Part shown: piece after piece, positions 4,991-5,407 of the stretch
Layout: the number at the start of each line of letters is the position of its first letter
Numbering within the stretch: the stretch's first letter is position 1
NCBI GenBank assembly: GCA_021159785.1
Contig: JAGHDU010000164.1
Span: 1-5,407, forward strand
From: Staphylothermus sp.
GTDB lineage: Archaea > Thermoproteota > Thermoprotei_A > Sulfolobales > Desulfurococcaceae
Length of the DNA stretch: 5,407 bases
Direction of reading: 5' to 3'
The notes under the pieces: generated by a model
The model's database searches: none
What the model saw: only the letters and a program-made list of their open reading frames with translations
What the model was told of the DNA's origin: nothing
Made by a program: the position numbers and the translations under genes

Positions 4991-5143
4991 GAATACTTTT
5001 CTCGAAACAATCAAACTTCATCGGATAAAATTATTCCTAAGTAATGTAAATGTTTTCAGAGAATTTTACATTCATAAATTCTTTTGAAGCCGCCTGCAAT
5101 TTGCTATTATGATGTACAATTTGGACTTAAAGGCGTTAGAGAA

Positions 5144-5362
5144 CTAAGTATTATTTTCAGAATCCAATGACAAGGATTTCATCCTAGCTTCAACAATCTT
5201 TTCTCTGAGTAAAACAGTATTCTGATACAATTGGAATAAAATTCCTCTTTCGACCTTTTTATTAGGTTCAATCCTGGATATGAAACTCGAAATTTTATCT
5301 ATAATGTTAATCGCTTCATCTAGAAGCTTTGTTACTTCAGGATAATCATTCTTTTTAGTCAT
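5144..5362 (-). CDS. Small helical protein of unknown function
   Basis: A 72-residue protein I do not recognise. From Met at 5362 it begins MTKKNDYPEV. It then predicts as two amphipathic helices: VTKLLDEAINIIDKISSFISRI (about 10-31) and, after a short EPNKK turn, VERGILFQLYQNTVLLREKIVEARMKSL (about 37-64), with a polar tail SLDSENNT. Hydrophobic residues recur every three to four positions, which suggests a helical hairpin or coiled coil that oligomerises or binds a partner. There are no cysteines, membrane segments or signal peptide. The reading frame is open further upstream (ATG 5386, TTG 5395). GGTGA at 5371-5367 and a possible TATA at about 5396-5403 (ATAAATTT) fit a start at 5362. The stop is TAG at 5144-5146. 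Partners upstream of it lie outside the window. Confidence 0.65.
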   Translation of the reverse strand: MTKKNDYPEVTKLLDEAINIIDKISSFISRIEPNKKVERGILFQLYQNTVLLREKIVEARMKSLSLDSENNT

Positions 5363-5366
5363 TTTG

Positions 5367-5371
5367 TCACC
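5367..5371 (-). promoter_or_regulatory. Ribosome binding site of the small helical gene
   Basis: GGTGA on the minus strand, 4 nt before ATG 5362. The spacing is short but usable, and it favours this start over ATG 5386, which has no such element. Confidence 0.45.
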
Positions 5372-5407
5372 ACATTTTCTCTTCATAATAATCAAATTTA
5401 TGTGTGG

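Larger units (their letters stand above)
4911..5143. other. 233-nt gap without a convincing gene; holds small repeats
   Basis: This gap lies between two minus-strand genes. It contains a perfect inverted repeat AATGTAAA (5043-5050) / TTTACATT (5065-5072) and an overlapping one, AGAATTT (5060-5066) / AAATTCT (5076-5082), extendable with one bulge to TTCA/TGAA at 5055-5058 and 5085-5088. CAATTTG occurs twice exactly 20 bp apart (5097-5103, 5117-5123), and ATCTATG twice 9 bp apart (4957-4963, 4966-4972). CGCCT/AGGCG (5091-5095/5131-5135) is a GC-rich pair in AT-rich DNA. Only three very short plus-strand ORFs exist (27, 20 and 12 codons), none with a ribosome binding site. No tRNA or box C/D sRNA could be recognised. 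A decayed gene or an unrecognised small RNA is possible. Confidence 0.4.

Noticed and set aside
4961..5044. 27-codon plus-strand ORF (MKSMYIVPFKEYF...)
   Set aside because: It has no ribosome binding site or clear TATA box, no recognisable motif, and lies in a gap on the strand opposite both neighbours. It may be chance or a relic.
5021..5060. Minus-strand CGATGA and CTGA words suggesting a box C/D sRNA
   Set aside because: The order is wrong: CTGA comes before CGATGA on that strand, and the C-box word is imperfect.
5050..5147. Two short plus-strand ORFs (20 and 12 codons) joined by an ATGA overlap, resembling a frameshifted remnant
   Set aside because: They are too short to identify, have no ribosome binding site, and the frame before them is closed by TAA at 5047-5049. 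They cannot be supported as a pseudogene without a homologue.
1..5407. CRISPR array, insertion sequence, tRNA or rRNA genes
   Set aside because: No regularly spaced repeats, transposase motifs, terminal inverted repeats or tRNA-like cloverleaf were seen on either strand.

Overview
The window looks like a stretch of chromosome from a hyperthermophilic archaeon, most likely a low-GC Desulfurococcales-type crenarchaeon (Staphylothermus or a relative). The grounds are an archaeal-type AspRS, AT-rich DNA, heavy AGA/AGG/ATA codon use, TATA-type promoters, GGTGA-type ribosome binding sites, and a pathway for the heat-associated solute di-myo-inositol phosphate (DIP). The taxonomic call is inference; the gene families are read from the translated sequence.

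Plus strand, left to right: (1) the 3' part of aspS, cut by the window edge (1-728). (2) An 84-nt gap with two overlapping AT-rich inverted repeats, T-runs and a strong TATA box. (3) A 107-aa PadR-like winged-helix regulator (813-1136), probably on a leaderless transcript starting with TTG. (4) A 102-nt gap leading into a compact four-gene operon: inositol-1-phosphate synthase (1239-2381), CDP-inositol:inositol-1-phosphate transferase/DIPP synthase (2371-3042), CTP:inositol-1-phosphate cytidylyltransferase (3059-3853) and a MoaB/MogA-family molybdopterin protein (3847-4347). Two of the three junctions overlap (11 and 7 bp) and the third is 16 nt, so co-transcription and translational coupling are likely.

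Minus strand: a thioredoxin-fold protein with a CPAC motif (4356-4910), convergent with moaB with only 8 nt between the stops. Then comes a 233-nt gap without a convincing gene, and a small helical protein of unknown function (5144-5362).

The three inositol genes encode glucose-6-phosphate -> inositol-1-phosphate -> CDP-inositol -> phosphorylated DIP. Only the final phosphatase is missing from the window. The two enzymes that are fused in many archaea (cytidylyltransferase domain first, transferase domain second) are separate here and in the opposite order. The 9-mer TTTGTCAAA occurs just upstream of the regulator's TATA box and again abutting the ino1 ribosome binding site. This suggests, but does not prove, that the winged-helix protein controls both itself and the DIP operon. 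The placement of a moaB gene at the end of this operon is unexplained.
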